DNA from: Podochytrium sp. JEL0797
Lineage: Eukaryota > Chytridiomycota > Chytridiomycetes > Chytridiales > Chytriomycetaceae
Reading direction: 5' to 3'
Assembly (NCBI GenBank): GCA_027596195.1
Contig: JADGJG010000375.1
Span: 1-22,053 of the forward strand
DNA: 22,053 nucleotides
Shown here: positions 1 to 10,700 of the stretch, piece after piece
How positions within the stretch are numbered: the stretch's first letter is position 1
Layout of the letters: each line of letters opens with the position of its first letter
Made by a program: the position numbers and the translations under genes
Notes under the pieces: generated by a model
The model's database searches: none
What the model saw: the letters and a program-made list of their open reading frames with translations, nothing else
What the model was told of the DNA's origin: nothing

Positions 1-2022
1 CGTCTTCACTGGAAACGCCATGCGAAACTGCGTGTTGTGCACGTTCACGCCCAACAATCCCACCGCTCCACCCAACGACTTGAACTCCTCCCCCGCTCCC
101 TCCTCGGAACCCGGAAACATCAAATCCATCGAAATGTTGGCTAACACTCCGCCTGTCCTTTCGTGAGACGGGTCACTCCTCATCCTGTGCATCTTTCCCA
201 CCAGACACGACTCACAAACGAAATCCCCCGGTACTTCCCCTCGAATTTTGAGCCCGTGTACGTGTCCCACCGTTCTCGCGATCGCGCCACAGTTGACGTG
301 GCCAAACCGCTCATGCCATGCTCCCCAATCGAGTTTCGACGGGATCCCCTTCCCCAAACACGCGAGCGCGTCCACTTCCCTTTCAACATCCTCAACAGAA
401 CCTGCCTCCCCATGGGCTGATTCGCTCGTCACCGCATCCTCCACCTCAATCTCTATTCGATACTGCTTGTCCTTCCGGAACCCCTTTGCTACAATTTCGT
501 GTTTTGCATCGGGATCCATCGTTCCAATGTTCACCGACAAGTCCGCCGCGTCAAACCAAACAGACAGCTTCTGGTCCGCCAAGTCACTCACCGACAGCAA
601 GTTGTCCGCTGCTGAGGGAATGAATTCCGCCCCCTTCACCGAGAGTGTCTTGGTCCCCCCTGCCGTTCCATTTACGGATCCTTCCAGACCCGGTCCCTCC
701 ATCACGTGTCCAGATGCAGTAAGAAACTGAGTTGGCTTCACACTTCTGACCTCCGACAGCATGTCCACCTCAGTCACGATGCTTTTCGTCGTACCCGAGT
801 CAATGTTGACATCGAGCAGTCGCTTTGCGCTGAGTGCAGCTCCAGTGTGTGTAGAAAGGTGCGACGAGTAGTTGGAGCGGGCTTTATTGTCATTCGAGAC
901 CTTCACCACCAGCTTCCCCCCTTTCAATTCCACCCCATTCAACGCCGCCACCGCTCTTCTGATCTTGTCCGCCTTGTCCAGTTCCTCCAAAATCACGAAT
1001 CCGATTCCCATTGGCCCAGAAGTGGAGTGGTTGACCACGGCAGAAACGACCCCGTATGGCTTGAAAAGGGTGAAGAGGTCTCCATCTGTCACACCTCCTG
1101 CAACGTGGGCAAGGAACACATCACATCCTTTGCGTTTCGATTCACCCCCTCCACCAGATACCTCCACTTCCCCCTTGGATTTCAAAACCGCCATGGCCTT
1201 GCTCAATACCTCAATCCTCTTCAATAGAGCGATTTCGAAAGGTGTCCCCCCTTCCATCCCCTCCACAGCCTGGTGTGCTCTACCACCAGCATCAACAACG
1301 TCCATCCCCTGCTGCAACGCCGCCGTCTCGGCATCCCGTTGGATGGACATGATTTTGGCCGCCATCTCCTCGAATGACTTCAAGGCGTTGAACTTGTCGC
1401 GAAGGTCGGCGTCGACGCAGCTGTTCTTGAACGTAATGGCTACCTTGATCGCGAAAGCATTCACGACGGCAGCATCCTCGTTCTTGTTGTGGCCCAAGCG
1501 TTCGAGCTCAGACAGGATGGCTTGGGTGTCGTCTTTGTGGGTGACGATTTGCTTGGTCCCTTGTCGGAGGTTGTTGATCTTGGTCACGAGGGCATTGATC
1601 TTGAAGCCGGCGTCAAAGTTGGCCCATGTACGCAGTTGCTCGAGTTTCCCGAAGATGGTTGCGCTCTTGCACACCCGTTCGATAACGCCTGCCTCCACGT
1701 GCTTGAGGAGAGCTCCTTTGAACTTGATGTTCGCTTCGTCCCACTCCCCTCTGTTCACACCGAACTGCTCGTTGTTGAACACCTTCGTAACGCCGGCCGC
1801 GGTGGTCACCGGCTTGCTCATGTAATAGGGATCCGTTTTGAGCGGCGCTTCGACGTTGTTTTCGATGAATACCACTTTCGAATTGACGTCGACGTTGTTG
1901 ATGCAGCGGAAGTGTGTTGGGGAGAGGTTGACTTTCGAGTTCAGGAACTCGTCCTTAATGCGCTCTTCGAATTCGGGGAATGCCGCGTGTTTGTTGCTGT
2001 CGTTCAGCTTGGTCGTGGACAT
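1..2022 (-). CDS. gag-pol: Ty1/copia Gag-Pol polyprotein with an RRM domain in Gag (partial)
   Basis: Starts at ATG 2022 and stays open for 674 codons to base 1. Residues 1 to about 290 are a helical Gag-like region. Residues about 299-377 (bases 892-1128) read as an RRM: an RNP2-like strand DVFLAHV, helix DGDLFTLFKPYG, an RNP1-like strand GIGFVILEE, second helix and a final strand KLVVKV. No CX2CX4HX4C knuckle is present anywhere in Gag. The aspartic protease motif is DSGTT at residue 408. GAG-pre-integrase zinc ligands are H570, H575, C603 and C606, in HERFGHVN and CESCLVGKMHR. The integrase core begins at ISMDLMFPG, with the first catalytic Asp. Known family role: Gag packages RNA, and Pol cleaves, reverse-transcribes and integrates. 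That the RRM replaces the knuckle in RNA binding is inference. No frameshift separates Gag from Pol. Confidence 0.9.
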   Translation of the reverse strand, partial: MSTTKLNDSNKHAAFPEFEERIKDEFLNSKVNLSPTHFRCINNVDVNSKVVFIENNVEAPLKTDPYYMSKPVTTAAGVTKVFNNEQFGVNRGEWDEANIKFKGALLKHVEAGVIERVCKSATIFGKLEQLRTWANFDAGFKINALVTKINNLRQGTKQIVTHKDDTQAILSELERLGHNKNEDAAVVNAFAIKVAITFKNSCVDADLRDKFNALKSFEEMAAKIMSIQRDAETAALQQGMDVVDAGGRAHQAVEGMEGGTPFEIALLKRIEVLSKAMAVLKSKGEVEVSGGGGESKRKGCDVFLAHVAGGVTDGDLFTLFKPYGVVSAVVNHSTSGPMGIGFVILEELDKADKIRRAVAALNGVELKGGKLVVKVSNDNKARSNYSSHLSTHTGAALSAKRLLDVNIDSGTTKSIVTEVDMLSEVRSVKPTQFLTASGHVMEGPGLEGSVNGTAGGTKTLSVKGAEFIPSAADNLLSVSDLADQKLSVWFDAADLSVNIGTMDPDAKHEIVAKGFRKDKQYRIEIEVEDAVTSESAHGEAGSVEDVEREVDALACLGKGIPSKLDWGAWHERFGHVNCGAIARTVGHVHGLKIRGEVPGDFVCESCLVGKMHRMRSDPSHERTGGVLANISMDLMFPGSEEGAGEEFKSLGGAVGLLGVNVHNTQFRMAFPVKT
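892..1128 (-). other. RRM domain coding segment inside copia Gag
   Basis: About 79 codons with the beta-alpha-beta-beta-alpha-beta order of an RNA recognition motif. The RNP2 position has an aromatic (F303) and the RNP1-like strand has GIGFV, with isoleucine where a second aromatic is usual. The second helix AVAALNGVEL is very typical of RRMs. It lies between the Gag helical region and the protease, exactly where zinc knuckles sit in other copia elements. Confidence 0.85.
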
Positions 2023-2062
2023 AGTAGTAGTAGTAGTTGTGGTTGTTGTTGTTGTTGTTGGT
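2023..2062. repeat. trinucleotide-repeat leader of the retrotransposon
   Basis: On the plus strand the run is TAG repeats followed by TTG repeats; on the coding (minus) strand it is CAA-rich then ACT-rich, ending directly at the Gag ATG. It forms an unstructured, A/C-rich 5' leader and is a microsatellite prone to length change. Confidence 0.8.
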
Positions 2063-2145
2063 AGTTGTTGTTCTAGTGGATCGCCGTTTGCTCTTTTTCG
2101 TTCAGTAGTAGAGAATGGTGCTGTGTAACGCTTGAAGCAAGTGGT

Positions 2146-2250
2146 CTGCAAGAACAGTGTAAGACCGCTTCAATAAACGGTTAACGATCCCGTTTTCTTT
2201 ATTCACCTGCAAGAACAGTGTAAGACCGCTTCAATAAACGGTTAACGATC
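2146..2250. repeat. 44-bp perfect direct repeat (2146-2189 and 2207-2250)
   Basis: Two identical 44-bp copies lie 17 bp apart (61-bp period), upstream of the Gag start. In coding orientation each copy starts with GATCGTTAACCG and ends with TTCTTGCAG. They could be part of the 5' LTR/leader or a tandem duplication made at insertion. No copy was found elsewhere in the window. Confidence 0.9.
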
Positions 2251-2379
2251 AAACATTTTCCCATCCTTGCCAATCCCAATTTATACTCCGGTTTCCTCCG
2301 TCCCGCACCCGTAATCCTCCGGTCACGTGGCTTGTTTGCCCCAAACCAAAGAATGACTTGGCCGACTTAGCCAAGTCGT
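2251..2379. other. spacer between retrotransposon and small gene, with a 3' hairpin
   Basis: No coding signal. Bases 2355-2377 form a perfect inverted repeat (stems GACTTGGC / GCCAAGTC, 7-nt loop) starting 3 nt beyond the stop codon of the minus-strand gene at 2380, so it would fold in that gene's 3' UTR. Confidence 0.6.
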
Positions 2380-2842
2380 TCACGGGTCCAGCATTGGCCC
2401 GACTTGACCCGTTTTGAGTTGGGCAAACCAGCGCTTGAGAGCGTTCTTTTCCGAGTCTCTGCGCAGCTTTGCCACAAACTCGTTTGCCTCGTTGATGGTC
2501 GCAACGAGATCCGCGGCCTGGCCACTGCAAACAACAAAGCCGGGCGGAAGTTTCAGCAGCGATTCGCGGAGACGAACGACAGTTGTGCCAAGGTTGAGAA
2601 GAGAGAGTTTGTTTTGCTGGTGATCAAGTAGCACTTGATTAGTAGTTATATGGTAATAGTAGGTAACGGTAACCAATGGATCACTGCAGTACCTGTATGG
2701 TGAGGCAGTTCTGCAACACCGCAACAAACGCACCCGCAACCATCTGGAACGGAAACGGAAGCAGTGGACTATTGATCATCTGCATCACTTTGAGCACAGT
2801 CTGCAGCTGCTGCTGCTGCTGCGTGATCGTGGTCCGACTCAT
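2380..2842 (-). CDS. small two-exon helical protein, function unknown
   Basis: Exons 2693-2842 and 2380-2616, intron 2617-2692 (76 bp). The intron has GTACTG at the donor, a CTACTAATC branch-like site and ACCAG at the acceptor; both sides are phase 0. The product is 128 residues. It begins MSRTTITQQQQQLQ (five-glutamine run from a CTG/CAG microsatellite), then a hydrophobic helical stretch, and ends with a charged helix (NEANEFVAKLRRDSEKNALK). I do not recognise the family. A small subunit of a larger assembly such as Mediator is conceivable from size and helicity, but nothing specific supports it. It is divergently transcribed from the RhoGEF gene, with 169 bp between the two start codons, suggesting a shared promoter region. 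Confidence 0.65.
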
Positions 2843-3011
2843 TGGTGCCTGTGGATGAGGATGTTGGAAAATTTTCAACTTCGCATGAACGAGCGAACAA
2901 GCAATTTCCCCGACCCAAGAATTCCAAAAGAATTCAAGAGAAATTAATCCGAGCAAAGAGTAAATTAAGAGATGAAAATCAAGAACAAAATAAAAATAAA
3001 AATCCAAGAAA
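2843..3011. promoter_or_regulatory. bidirectional promoter region (169 bp)
   Basis: AT-rich interval between two divergent start codons (2842 minus, 3012 plus). The plus-strand side ends in an A-rich leader (AAAATAAAAATAAAAATCC...) directly before the RhoGEF ATG. No clear TATA box was identified. Confidence 0.5.
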
Positions 3012-6000
3012 ATGAATTTCCTCCGGTCGCTGTCATCACAAACAATCTCTGTCGTGGCGAACGTGGCCAAGTCACCCTCCTCCCAGTCCCTACCTTCATC
3101 ATCGTCAATCACGCTAGCCATTTCATCGGCAACGCGTTTGGGACAACTCGAGGCCACATTCCAACACAACAATTTCACGTGCGACGCGTTCTCAGACGCA
3201 TCATTCCTGTTGAAATCATCCGATCCCCATGCGATTAAATTCCTCGAGAGTTTGGAACATAGGGAATTCGAATTTGGTATTATTGCTTTTTTGACAGTTT
3301 TGGTGGACACTGATACTTTTCAACAACTTGATACAGATCCGACTCACTTTCATGCTTTCAACACAATGGATCCAATTGGACTTGTGGTCGTGTCGATTGA
3401 TAAGGAAATGCAGGCTGGATACGTCAGATCGAAGCTGGTAAAATTCGTGCTTTCGCGTGTTTGTCAACACTCACCTATCAAAACATTTTCACGCGCATGG
3501 ACACCCCAGGGTCTCTTCAAAATCAAATTCGAAATGAACGAACTGTCATCAAATAACTTCAACAACGCTTGTCTCGTATTATCCAGATTTATCCCAAAAC
3601 ATGCGCACGTGTGGAACACCCTCTCCACCACGCCCTCCCCAACGTTCAGTTCAGAACCCCCCATCTTCAACAACACGCACGAAAGATTCTGCAGCTTCGC
3701 TACAACTGCCACGGTTCAGCCCTCCGAAGACGACGTGAATCTCTGGAGGTCCGTTTTTGATGCGTATTTCCAAACTGCGCGGTATTCGGAGGAGTTTTTG
3801 GGGGATGCATTGAATGAGGCGATGGCGGATTTGTCGAAATGTTTCGCGCATCGGGTAAAAATCAATTTGTTTCAGCGATTTGACTTTGATTCACCAAAAT
3901 TACCCTTTCACATAGCCCGCTCAACATATTGTCGTTGATGTACATGATACACGTGATTCGGATGCGGGATTTTCAATTGGAGGAGTGTTGGGTGTTCCTG
4001 CGGATGAATTGTTTCCATTCGAGAAACCGGGCCAGGCGTTGAGAGAAATGGGGTTAACCCCGAAGCGGCCTGGAGACGATGAGTTTAAGCCGCCTAAGCG
4101 AAGCATGGTTTGTGGGCTGTTTCAAATCTTTTTGAGCGTAATTTGATGGTGTTTTTTGTGTTTCAGCAGGACAAGGTTGTGAAACGGAACGACTTGTTGC
4201 AAGAAATACGCGACAATGAAGTGAGCTACGAAAAAAACTTGGGAATGATGATGGTAAACCAAAATGCAGACGTTTGATTTATTCTGACCTTTTTCAAAAA
4301 CCAACACAGCTCCTCCACACTTCGCTTCAAGCCCTTGCTCAAACAGACCAATCACCGCAAACCGATGACCTGCGCTTCTTTCTCAACTCGTGTCCACGCG
4401 TGGAACCGTTCAAGAAGATTTCGGCAAAGTTTTTGCAGGGGTTGCGCGAAAAGTATTTTTGGGAAAGCATTCCGAGTCCTCAAATTTACATGCGCTTGTT
4501 GCTCGAATACGTATGTTTTCTTTTTAACGTCGCCACAACTCATCTCCTGTTTCACAAAGATGGACGCCTTTGAGCCCCTCATCATCCTCGCCGCTCCTTC
4601 CATCCAAACCTCCCTCGAAACCCTCCAAAACAAACTCCTCCCCCACACGAGTTTCCAAACCCAGCTAGAACCAATCTACACTCTCATCCACCAACAAAAC
4701 AACGGACCTTTCCAAGACATTGTCACGCTGCTCAACCTCCCGCTGAGTCGGTTGCAATACCTCCGTAATGGGGTTATGACGTTGCTCGAAAGCACGCCCG
4801 TGAATCACCCGCAGAGTTCTCTTTATTATTCTGCGGCTGCGAGAATTCACACGTTGAGTCGAAAGATTGAATCGCGGTTGGATGAACTTGATTCGAAGGC
4901 GTTCATGATTAAGCTTGGTGTCGCGATTGATTGTAGCGAGGTTGTGAGTGCGCATCGCGTGTATTTGAATGATTATGCGGTCAAGAGTGGGAGACTGAAT
5001 TGTGAGACGAGTGGTGGGGCGGGGACTCGTGTCATGTTGTTGAGTGATATGGTTGTAGTTCTTGCGCGGTTTGTGGAGAAGGGGGGAGGCGTTTTGTATC
5101 GTGTGCAGAGGTGTGTTGGGATGGATGAGGTGGTGGCGGTGGAGAGGGAGGGGTGTGTGGTTGGGTTTGTGTTTCGGTGTGGGCGCGGAGTTGAGAAGAG
5201 TATGATGGTGTTGAGATTTGAATGTGGGGATGAGGTTGCTGGGTTGGTGATGTTTCGGGAGGTGCGGCATGCGTGGGTGGTGCATGGGGCGGGGAGGTGT
5301 TATTCGGCGGCGAGTCGGGAACGTGTGCCTGTGTTTGTGGCGGAGCGGGAGGAGGGGGTTATTTATTTTAGAGTGGTGAAGGAGGTGGAGGGCGTTGAGA
5401 AGGGCGATGTGCGGTTTGTGTGTGGAAATGATGGGGGAAAGATGCAAGCTGTGTTGGACGCTGTGATCTCAAAGACTGGTTTGTACAATACTCTTCTGCA
5501 GCCTCTTAACTTAGTTTTGACAATTGCCCCTTCTCAGCATTCTGTGGTGCCTTCGCATACCCCCAAACCCAAACCGACTTCATCTTCCGCACCCGCTCCT
5601 CCCCAGACACCTTGACCACCTCCCCTCCAATCTCCCAAATCCACACCCTCCAAGACTCCAACGCCCTCACCAACGCACTCGCACAATCCGCATTCACTGC
5701 ACTCCACCACCTCACCTCTTCCCCCATGACCATAACCGCGATCCAAATCCGCGCAACGCACCTCCTCAACGTGTTTTACAGCTTCCCCCGCGTTTCCATG
5801 CTCCGTAAAGCGAGTTTCGCTTGTAAACAGTTTTTCAGTGGACGCGTTCGGAGGCAGAGTACCGCGAGTTTGTTTAGTGTTGACAGCTGTGCGAATAGTA
5901 TACATACTGTTGGTGAATCGGAGGAGGGTGATGTGGAGCGGAAGGGGAGTTGTCGCGCGAGTCCCGAGAGGGGCGGTGGTGGTGGGGTGCCGAGGAAGGT

Positions 6001-7437
6001 GTTGCAGTTGGGAGGGGTGGAGTTTGAGAGGCGGGTGAGAGCGCACACGCAGGTTTCTGGGCAAGGGGGAGAGGGGGTGGGTATGCCGATGCATCCTGGG
6101 AGGGTGACGGGTCGTAGGGGGTGTCGTGGGGCGGGGTGGTTCAAGAAGATTGGGGGAAGCAAGAGGGAAGGGAGGGTGGTTGATTTTGCGAGTCTTGGGG
6201 ATTTGGAACTGGTTCAGGCGATTTGTATGGAGATTGAGTTGAGAGGTAATACTGCCGGTTCTTTATTTAAACTGTTTTCTGATTATTTTCCGCCTCAATA
6301 GAGGAAAAGCGGGCCTACAATTACGCCTCTGTCGCAAATGAGAATTCTTCCAGCTCGCAGCTTCTGACGCGCGAGTATACCCTTCAAATTTTAACGAGAG
6401 CCAAATCAGCTACTGAATTCGCGTACGCTCTGAGGATCCTATTGAATTCATGCCATGGAGACTCCACATTTTCTGAGAGGTTTATTATGTCCTCTCATAT
6501 GCAGCATCTGCTGTTGAGTAAGTCATATTTCTCGGAGTGAGAAGCTGCGCCTTACAGTTGATATTTCAGAAACTCACGGTATAAAAGAGGCGAAGGTTCT
6601 TAAAAGAGTCTGTGTCGTTTCAGGGCTTACGGCTGGTCCATTTTTCCAAACTCTGTTCGCCCATTTGAACCGGTGAGAGTGAGAATTCGCTGGAATTCGG
6701 CTTACCTTCCTTTTCAAAAACTGAAAATCTAAACAATTAGCGTCTCCATGAACCAAACCGGAACAACCTCTTCCGTTCTCGACATGGCTGGATTTCTCGC
6801 GTCCTCCCTGTTCCCCGAAGCAGCCAGCAAAACGAGTCCGTCCGAAACGCGCTTCCTGTGTGTCTCGATTCTTTCGTTGTTGATTGAACACTATAATGTG
6901 ATCATGGATGGAGAATCGGACTTTGATGTCGATGATTCGATGTCTTTGCTTGCTGTCAAGAGTTCGTCTGGGTCCGTGGACTCTTTGGTGGAGTTGAGTG
7001 AGTCCAGCGATATCACACCGCGTGGAAAGTCGGTGGATAATCTTGCCGCGATGCATTCTCGGACTGAAGTTGAGCTCGAAGCGTGTGAGTTTGAAATGGA
7101 GGAGGATGGGTGTGACATTTCTATTGAGATTGATGAGCCGTTTGTTGGGGTTTTTGGTGGTGAAGATTTTGTTCGATTGGAGGTTTTGAGGTTGATGAGG
7201 GAGTCGGATGCACGATATTTATTGCTCTCTGAGGAGGATTCTGATGTTCAAGCAAGTGGAGCGGTGGAAGATGATGAAGCGGGAATATCGGAATTTGTTG
7301 ATGCTGTTGTTGATAATGTCATGATGCAGTTGACCAGCACCACCGAGAGTGAGGAAGGAGTCGGTGCAGAGTCTCTCGAGAAACCGGTGCTGAACGAAGG
7401 ATTTTCTGAAAGCGCGGGCACCTTGATGGTGGAATGA
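3012..7437 (+). CDS. Rho guanine nucleotide exchange factor (DH-PH) with RhoGAP-like C-terminal part
   Basis: Nine exons: 3012-3854, 3916-4107, 4167-4253, 4310-4510, 4560-5478, 5538-6245, 6302-6517, 6558-6672, 6741-7437. Introns are 40-68 bp, all GT-AG and phase-consistent; the coding sum is 3978 nt (1325 residues). Residues 1-345 are unrecognised. The DH domain spans about 350-565: CR1-like EIRDNEVSYEKNL, and CR3-like LPLSRLQYLRNGVMTLLEST followed by the long final helix. A PH-like domain follows at about 570-700 (VMLLSDMVVVLARF, then YRVQRC). A basic, glycine-rich low-complexity linker follows. Around 1070-1130, PFFQTLFAHLNRVS and ILSLLIEHYNVIMDG resemble the C-terminal half of RhoGAP domains, but no GxFRxSG arginine-finger loop was found. 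The tail is acidic. Family role: catalyses GDP release from Rho/Rac/Cdc42 at the membrane. The GAP-like part is probably inactive or not a true GAP. Confidence 0.85.
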
Positions 7438-7751
7438 CAGCGTATATTTTTTCCAAATAAACCCCAAGCTATACACGTAGCCGAGCATCTCTGTTTTCAC
7501 GGCATCCATCGGCGCAGAGTTGGCTCCTTGATGAGGAAGTTTCTGGGAAACAACTTGTGTGGATGAGTCGAATGGTTTGTTCTCTGAATCCTTGGCGTTG
7601 GTATTGCTTGCGAATAAAAAAGTGGTTTATAAATGCTGGATGGGCGGGGAAGGGATCGTTGTGAACGCGTTGGGGAGGAAGTGAGTGGGTGCACAGAATC
7701 AGAATTTTTTCAAAATACAAGAGATTTTCCCTTTCTTTTCATTTAAATAAA
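7438..7751. other. convergent intergenic region, 3' UTRs only
   Basis: 314 bp between the RhoGEF stop (plus) and the ROD stop (minus). It holds two plus-strand AATAAA hexamers. Short ORFs here have no recognisable content. The part next to ROD (7725-7751) is conserved in the ROD-derived fragment at 20.5 kb, so it is transcribed 3' UTR or duplicated flank. Confidence 0.6.
7456..7461 (+). terminator. poly(A) signal AATAAA of the RhoGEF gene
   Basis: AATAAA 19 bp after the stop codon; a second one lies at 7613-7618. Either could direct 3' end formation. Confidence 0.45.
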
Positions 7752-10700
7752 CTAAAAGACGTTAGACTCAAGTTTCTGGACGTGAATTTCAATCTCATTC
7801 GCCTCCTTTTGCCTCCCGCGGCTTCTCATCTCAGCCAGCAGCGGCACCGTCTCGCCAATCGCGATCAAATACTTCAAAAACTTGGCCCCTTCTTCGACAT
7901 GGCCCTCAAAGCTCGCATACTCTCCGCGCTGATGAATCAGAGCATACATTTGGATCCGCGCGTATTCCATCCCGCCAATAGTTTCGGAAAACGACGAAGT
8001 GGATAGGTTCGAGAGTACTTGGACAAGAGCGTTTGAGTCTTGGGTCGACAGGATTCGCTGCATCAAAACGCTGTGAGATGCAGGCAGAAGCAAGCGAATT
8101 CCCCCTCAAACTCCTCACCTTGAATCCAGCAAACACCTCCACACTCGGAGGCAACACACTCAGCCCTTTCAGCAAGCGAATCAATGCCTCCCCATCAGTC
8201 AAGCAGTCATCAAACTTGATTTCGCAGATTTGGTCCACAAGAAGACACGTGTCCAAGTCGTACAAGAAGGGGCATTTTTGAAGCAGGATCAACACTCGGC
8301 CAAACAGGACTACTTCGAATCAGCAAAAAGATCGCAGCAAATGCAAAAACACTCCACCTTGATCGTTCTTTGCCGCAACCTCATCCAAACACAGTGTCAA
8401 GATGCGATTCCAAATCGCCGGAAGACTGCTCATGCGGGCTAACTCCGGAACAGCGGTAACAGGTTCGATGATCCCAGCTAAGTATCGAATCTGCGGAGGC
8501 AAAAAGTGAGTCAGCACCAGAAGCCAAAATTACGCTGAACATGGGTCGTACCGCTCCCAGCTTCACGAGCCTCGTCAACGCATTCTCCCACAAAGTCAAA
8601 TCGAGGATCCCATAATCCAAACAGAGATTGCAAATCAACTGTACGACTTTGGGTTCACTGCCATGGTTCAGCCACAGGCTTCTCGCGAGAGACTCCTTGT
8701 CGCACTCGTTGAATTCCTTGATGCTTTGGACAATGCGGAGCTCCTCGAAGTCAATCAAGTACAGGAGCAGTTGCATGTAGCTGCGAATCTCGTCGTACGA
8801 TTTGCCGGCTTCTTCAAAGTCTTGGGGTCCGGCGAGTTGAAACAGCAGGCTCAACGAGCGGATGCGGTGAAGCGTGTGGATTTTTGTAGTGGGCTATAAT
8901 GGCGATGGGGTTTAAATCGCGAAAGCTCCCGCGGGAAAGATTCGACGTACGTTGTAAGCTGCCATGATGAAGAACTCCATTCCATTCTGGACAGAGACTG
9001 ATCGCGCGATGTAGAGAAGTTGGAATTGCAGGGTCCGTTCCCCACCAGAATTGAGGAGATTGTTGATCTGCAAACCGACCCATCAAAAACGGAATCCGGA
9101 CAATTGAAATCAAAGGGCAATACCTGAACACGCATCGATGGTAAATACAGATCCTTTTCCTCGGCAGAAACGATTGCATCTTGAAACAAGCCGGTCTGGG
9201 GTGAGAACAAACAAAGTCAGAGGCGGTTCGAACGCGAATCCGGGCCCCGCACAAACCTGCAAGAGTCGGTTGCGCATGCGTTCAACATCAACCCCATAAC
9301 GAGCGCCAATTTCGTTCACAATTGCGTGCAAATCAAGAGTGCCTGCCAAAAAAATCGTTAACATCACGTCGTCAAAAAGTCAAAAATCAACGACAACCCA
9401 CCACCACTAGCCAACGCCGCCTCGCTCTTGGAACGATACAGCTCTTGAATGAGTTCTTCCGGGTATCCAGAAAGATCGCAGCAGTCTTCGAGGCCGTGGG
9501 TCCGCAACTGGTGTTCCGTCTCGGCCGCTTTCAGAGTGAATGAGATGGATTCCATGTACTGCTCATATTTGGAAACCAATTCGGGAGGTGTCAATTCATT
9601 CACGCTCTGTTCAAAAAATGGTTAGCCGGTGACAGGTGACAAGTAACTAAATATATTTGTATACCGAAATCAGGCGATTGCTGAACACGAGAGCTTGTAA
9701 AAGCGCAGCGATTTGGTCAACACCAGACGTGAACGCTTCGGCTACGAGAGCGCACATTTTCGCTGCACTCTGAACGTCCTGGATCTTGTTCAAAAATGGT
9801 TTGATGTCCGCAAAAACGCCCTTGCGGTGGTCAGACTGTTGGTTCGGGTTTTCGGATTAGCAGATCTCTCGACAGGCACGCGTCGAAAAAACAAACCAAT
9901 CGACTGATGAATCCTTCCACTACTGCAATAATGAACTGGTCCGTTGGAATGGCAAGAGGTGCCGACAGAGGGAGCAATCTCGAAACAGTTGCTTCCTGGA
10001 CTTCTGGCTGGAGAACTTCCCACCCTTTGCGAGCGACATCATGGTACGGAAGGTTTGTCAAGCTCAAGGGGTACATCTGTTAAGAAAACTCCATGAGCGA
10101 AACATAAAAACGAGTTCCAAAAGTTTACCTTGCGAGGGTCCACAGATTTGTTGCGAACTTGTTGGAATTCTAATTTTCGAGAGACTGTCAGGAGATTTCA
10201 TACAATACAGAAACAAACACTAACCAGCAATACTTTCAAACTCCGAATCCGCTGGTGGGTTCTTTCGAGTATAGTTGGTCAAAATCTCCAAAATTTGGAG
10301 TCCCTTCCGCGCATCCGTATTTTCCAACTCCAACCGTAGGATTTGATTATACACGAACGAAAGCTTTTCGTAATCGTACGGCGAGCACGCGTCAATGATT
10401 TGATAAAACTGAGCCACCAACAGCAGCTTGTTTCCGACATCCTCAATCACCCCCGCAACGCGATACTTGTACTCGTTGCTCTCCGAATCGTCCAACAAGA
10501 GCTGTCCAATGTATTCGAAAATGACAAAGTCGTCTTCGATTTTGTACGTTCGAGCAAACTCGAGAGCCGTGAAAATGTCTGTTTTTTGAAGCAGCAAGGG
10601 AAGAACACGTCGTTGGTATTCGTCGCTGTTGGGATTCTTGAACATGTCCGTGTCGACGTTGATATCTGATCCGATTTTTCAGATGTTTCGATTCGGGAAA

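Larger units (their letters stand above)
1..2250 (-). mobile_element. Ty1/copia LTR retrotransposon, 5' part only
   Basis: Minus-strand element cut by the left window edge. It contains a single fused Gag-Pol frame (1-2022), preceded by a leader of trinucleotide repeats (2023-2062) and a 44-bp direct repeat (2146-2189 and 2207-2250). Domain order Gag - protease - GAG-pre-integrase - integrase is that of Ty1/copia (Pseudoviridae-type), not Ty3/gypsy, where integrase follows reverse transcriptase. I could not delimit the 5' LTR: no clear TG...CA ends or tRNA primer-binding site were recognised, so the right boundary at 2250 is only the end of the direct repeat. The long uninterrupted frame suggests a young copy. 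Reverse transcriptase, RNase H and the 3' LTR would lie left of base 1. Confidence 0.85.

Noticed and set aside
872..1825. Plus-strand open frame of 317 codons
   Set aside because: It lies antisense to the retrotransposon Gag-Pol frame, which has recognisable domains; serine/proline-rich composition marks it as a shadow.
4665..5447. Minus-strand frame of 260 codons rich in His/Pro
   Set aside because: Antisense to the DH-PH exon of the RhoGEF; composition is low-complexity and no motif was seen.
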